64,000 nt of DNA from Cinnamomum chago (Eukaryota > Streptophyta > Magnoliopsida > Laurales > Lauraceae), in assembly GCA_038049695.1 (NCBI GenBank), contig CP142461.1, positions 40,845,501 through 40,909,500 of the forward strand. The letters run 5' to 3'. The notes beneath the pieces are model-generated. The model saw only the letters and a program-made list of their open reading frames with translations, had not been told where the DNA came from and ran no database searches. Below are positions 60,630 to 64,000 of the stretch, one piece after another (within the stretch, counting starts at the first letter, position 1; each line of letters opens with the position of its first letter). The position numbers and the translations under genes were made by a program.

Positions 60630-61540
60630 GGACCTTATAGCTGTGGGTGACAACTTGGAGTTGCTAAAAAAGGAATGAGGGGTTTGAATGCATTTGGACT
60701 CTTTGCAATACCATAAGATAAAAGCAACTTTTAGTGCCGAAAAAATAAACTACCAGGGCACGTTTGTGTACGCACCCTTTCCGCGGAAAGAGGAAATTGC
60801 CACGTCAGCAAATTCCATAGAAATGAAAACCTCGGAAAAGGATTTCCGTTGAATTTAGAAATTCATGTTTGGTGCAAAAAGAGTTTCCTCATTGAATTGG
60901 TGCAGATGTTGTTTGGTGCGGCTGTGGATTCCTTATAGAAAATCAAAATTTCTTATTTGGTGATATAATTTTTTGAAGAAAATAACATAACATGTATATT
61001 ATTTATTTAACATTAAATAATAATTTATATAAAGAAATAAAAAATAAAAGAGTTATAGGGTTTTTGGGTTGAAATGGACAAAAGTGAGGAAAAGATGGAG
61101 AAGTTTTCCGAGGAAAACCATTTCCCATACCCCCCATGGGAAACCCATTTCCACAATTATCAAGGAAAATGCTGACGAGGCAGGAAAACATTTTCGCGGA
61201 ATTGTTCCGCACCAAACGCCGGAAAAATGGGTTTTCCGCGGAAAACCGTAAACTTTTCCGCGGAAAAGTGTTATACAAACATGCCCTAAAGGTGTTCTTT
61301 TTCCACTGCTAAAAGTCACTTTGTTTAGTACAAGTTTAATATTAGGGGATAATGATACATATGGATTTGTTATTCCTATCCAAAAGTTCATCAAAAAAAT
61401 CTATGCACCTTGGAGATACAAAGAGGGATCAAGACCTGATTTGGTAAAAACCAACATTAGCCATCCATTTTCTTTTTTCCTATTGAATGTGGGTCTTTGA
61501 TCTTCTGGTACATTAGGTGAATTAGTATTGATACATATAT
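60630..61540 (+). repeat. Dispersed repeat R, third partial copy, carrying a MITE
   Basis: 60630-60752 (GGACTCTTTGCAATACCATAAG...) and 61290-61540 (GGATCAAGACC, TTGAATGTGGGTC, GAATTAGTATT) match the unit and tail of repeat R; the MITE below lies between them. Confidence 0.55.
60754..61288. mobile_element. MITE with TTTCCGCGGAAA subterminal repeats
   Basis: Left end AGGGCACGTTTGTGTACGCA and right end (reverse complement) AGGGCATGTTTGTATAACAC, followed on both sides by CTTTTCCGCGGAAA. The inverted similarity continues inward (TTTGCTGACGTGGC against AATGCTGACGAGGC). The length is about 535 bp and it is noncoding. Flanks do not give a clean 3- or 8-bp duplication, so hAT versus PIF/Harbinger is open. 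Confidence 0.65.
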
Positions 61541-61562
61541 ACATACATATATATATATATAT

Positions 61563-61930
61563 TAGCAAGGCTCTCCTAAGCTCAAGTTTATGATAGAATT
61601 TCCGTAAGCTCATGCTTGTAGGGCCAACCTTTGGTCTATCCAAATGAACCAAACACATGACTCCTCTAAATTGCACATGTCCACCAACTTTTGATCAGAT
61701 CAGAATTTACCGGACCGTTAGATCGACTATGTATCGATCCGAATTGACTATTGACCATTAAACTTTTGGGCCCATATGAAGAATATAGAAATTACGATTG
61801 AGGCTGATTTTTTGCAGAGATGAATATCCCAAGGACTCCTTGAAATCCCTCCCATCCCCATCCCCATGTGGGCCCCACCACACACTTGAGCTTACCTTAT
61901 CCTAAGCTTGAGCTTAGGAGAGCTGACCTC
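61563..61930. mobile_element. MITE with GCTCTCCTAAGCTCAAG ends
   Basis: Left GCTCTCCTAAGCTCAAGTTTA (61570-61590, written in two parts: GCTCTCCTAAG, CTCAAGTTTA) matches the reverse complement of the right end at 61903-61924 with one mismatch. It is about 365 bp, noncoding, and set in TA-rich flanks (a possible TA target). Confidence 0.6.
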
Positions 61931-62210
61931 TATATATATAAGATATCCCTTTCATTATACTTGGATAGAGGTTGACCCAGGTAAAAAATAAAAATGTTGT
62001 GGTAAAGTCCGCTGTTGAAGATAGTCTAGATCAATATGAACTTATTCTCTATGGCAAGTTCGCTCACACAATAGAGGGAGTGGTGATTGTAGTTGGATCA
62101 AAACCGCGCCCCATAGAAGCTTTTTCCCACAAAGTTTCTTTGAGTATCGACTTTTAGGTGAATCAAATTACCAGCATTTATATTAGATTTGAATTATTAC
62201 ATGAATAGTG
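61931..62210. other. Short spacer, nothing recognised
   Basis: Contains a 61-codon frame (61972-62157) with normal composition but no family I recognise. Confidence 0.3.
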
Positions 62211-64000
62211 TGTGAGAACCCGACCCCTAATCTCTTGGATTAGTGTCGTTTTATTTGTGGATTAGTTCTTTTAGTGGGAGTAGTATTTTTTGGGTTGAGT
62301 TCGTGAGCTAGAATGGTTTTTCTTCTAGTTTTGGGCTTTTGAGTGCTTTGGTAGCTTGTGGGGCCCTTTGGGGGTTCCCTTTTCGGCTTTGCTTTTACTT
62401 GTGAGATTTTCCCGATCTGCTTCGTATTGTGTTTTTGGCCCATTGCATTCATCTTGAGGAATCCTACAACTTTCATGTTGATCCCATATCCATTTGAGAA
62501 CCCGAAAACCGATTTCTTGGCCTTGAGGGCAAAACAGTCTTTTCACACCAAATCTGTACCCAAAACTCGATATTCTCGAAATCCGTGAAACATACACTTT
62601 TTGGAAACTAGATATTTCGACGATCATTTCTTCCTTCTTCGTCGAATCCATCCGAGGTCCCGAATTAGATGATTTCAGCCACCCAAGTTCTTTAAGTTGT
62701 GGGACCCATTCTCACTTGCTTATAAAAGGAGACCCTTCTCCTTCATTCACTCCATTCACCATTGTTCTAGCTGAGCCTAGGGTTTTCCATTGTGCAACTT
62801 CTTCTTCTTCTTGCTTCTTCATCTCCAAGCCACATCAATATTTCATCAATCAAGCAATGGAGACCACCTTCTTCTTCCTCATCTTACAAGCTTTCCATTG
62901 GTACCATTTGTGAAGAGAACCCTCCATCACAAGACTTTCCTTGAGCTTACCTTGTCCATTAGAGGACCTTCCAAGTAAGTGATTCTTCCCATCTTCTAGA
63001 TTTGTAATCTTCTAGCCTTAGAGAAGCTCCACCTTGATTATTGGAAAGTTTCATTGTCATTTCATTGGTTAACCCATTTTTGGGTTTGTTTTGGGGGTTT
63101 TTGTAGAGATTGTGGATCTTGAGCTTGAGAAGGGATTAGGAGCTTGATTTGCTTGATTAGAGTCAAAGGCAAGTGGATGAATGGATTGTTTTGATTATTA
63201 ACATGTTTTGTGAGAAAATCTTGATTCATTAATGGTTTTGGTGATTTTAATAGTTGTCTTTAATATGATTAATATTGATTTCAAGATGTGCTTATTGATG
63301 AGTTATTTCTCCCTTGTTAATCTCTTGGAAATGTATGCATCATATTGTCAAGGTTTCAAATGATTTCACATGAATGAGTTTTCTCCACCTTGTGATTAAT
63401 TGTGAATGGAAAGAATGGAAAGAGAGGAATTGGAAATGAGGAGCTCTTTAGCTCATGTTATTGTCTTGGAAACATGTATTTAAACCATCTTGTTTATGGT
63501 TCTTTGTGGCTGATCATGTGTTGGAAGGAAAGGAAACAAAAAGGAAGGAAAAATCAGCTTTCCCGGACCTGCTGTACCCAGGTCCGATCGATCGGACTGT
63601 CAGTAACTGTAAGGCTTTTTGGGCCGATCGATCGGACCCTGTACATTCTTGTACAGAAATTTCGACCGATCGATCGGCCGGTGAAATTTGATATTGTGTT
63701 TTTTTGGAAACCTTTGGGCCTTCTATGAGTCCTAGGGGTGTATACCTTAGTGTTAAGACTAATTGTACCATAATCTAAGGTCTCTAAGACTAGGGAACTA
63801 AAAGAAAAGAATGGTGTTGATTTAGACACTAATTCTTGGTTCTAGGTGGGACCCTGGCTACCCTTTTTGGACTGTTTGGACCAAGTGTGAGAATGTCTTG
63901 AGCCGACACGCCTCACGGTTGGTTCGGTGGCATCGAAGTTCAATCCATTTCAATCTTGAACGGGATGGAACGACGCGATATCTTCTTTATATCTAAACAC
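62211..64000 (+). mobile_element. Long LTR E4, 5' part (continues beyond window)
   Basis: Begins TGTGAGAACCCGACCCC; its first 400 bp align in order with the minus strand of E2 (shared GGGCAAAACA, CTTTTCACA, ACAACTTT and TTTTTGGAAA-like blocks). CTTATAAAAGGAGACC at 62718 is a good TATA box, and GCCTAGGGTTTTCC follows near the expected transcript start. A palindrome cluster lies at 63575-63690. Whether it is a solo LTR or the left LTR of a larger element, and its target duplication, cannot be seen. Confidence 0.65.
63575..63690. repeat. Palindrome cluster in E4 (CCGATCGATCGG type)
   Basis: Three perfect copies: GGTCCGATCGATCGGACT, GGGCCGATCGATCGGACC and GACCGATCGATCGGCC, about 40 bp apart, 0.86-0.97 kb downstream of the TATA box. 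Confidence 0.85.

Noticed and set aside
61972-62157. 61-codon open frame
   Set aside because: Normal composition but no family, splice border or promoter to support it.
1-64000. tRNA, rRNA, organelle insertions
   Set aside because: No cloverleaf with conserved A and B boxes, no rRNA core words and no chloroplast or mitochondrial gene sequence were recognised by eye.

Overview
This is nuclear DNA from a flowering plant, most likely a woody or otherwise repeat-rich non-grass species. The evidence is AT-rich intergenic DNA, host exons with plant GT-AG introns, plant-specific protein families (DEMETER/ROS1-type demethylase, plant NF-YC and MBD proteins, a plant WW/formin-binding-like protein), plant L1-type LINEs with RNase H or zf-RVT ends, and several long solo LTRs. 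The species cannot be named from the sequence. There are no bacterial operons, organelle genes, rRNA, tRNA or CRISPR.

Layout. 1-7440: a minus-strand WW-domain gene, 8 exons resolved, with its 3' end beyond the left edge; its first intron holds a LINE tail, a MITE-like sequence and short tandem repeats. 7441-9653: spacer with a LINE fragment and a 22-base G run. 9654-25530: almost solid mobile DNA. It holds a 4.06-kb solo LTR (E1); a 1.7-kb LTR (B1) interrupted by a 1.87-kb LTR (C1); a second, inverted C copy (C2); and a minus-strand LINE cut by a 3.17-kb solo LTR (E2). 27251-28341: a Mutator-like element with long terminal inverted repeats. 28342-31280: a dispersed repeat containing a tandem array of about 188 bp. 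31305-31873: the end of an MBD gene with a tandemly duplicated exon. 32455-32598: a possible unidentified exon. 33225-35087: a repeated segment pair. 35088-37654: solo LTR E3. 37905-38099: one NF-YC-like exon. 39083-40900: LTR B2. 41400-47020: a nearly full-length but decayed plus-strand LINE. 49238-50367: five intact consecutive exons of a DEMETER/ROS1-type DNA demethylase on the minus strand. 50370-59650: mostly unassigned AT-rich DNA with one 260-bp tandem duplication and a 34-base C run. 59650-61930: further copies of the dispersed repeat and two MITEs. 62211 to the right edge: the 5' part of a fourth long LTR (E4).

Host genes are few (one substantial gene and fragments of three or four others) and do not form a pathway block, although the demethylase and MBD fragments both concern DNA methylation.

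The most unusual signal is shared by several element families. E1, E2, E3, E4, the C family and the Mutator-like element each carry a compact cluster of short, CpG-rich perfect or near-perfect palindromes. The centre differs by family: CCGGTTAACCGG, CGCTCGAGCG, TTCGGCTAGCCGAA, CCGATCGATCGG, CCGGTCGACCGG and GGTCGATATCGACC. In E1-E4 the cluster lies downstream of the TATA-like box. In C it lies just upstream. In the Mutator-like element it lies in the inverted repeats. I know of no named feature that explains this, and it is the best candidate in the window for something undescribed.
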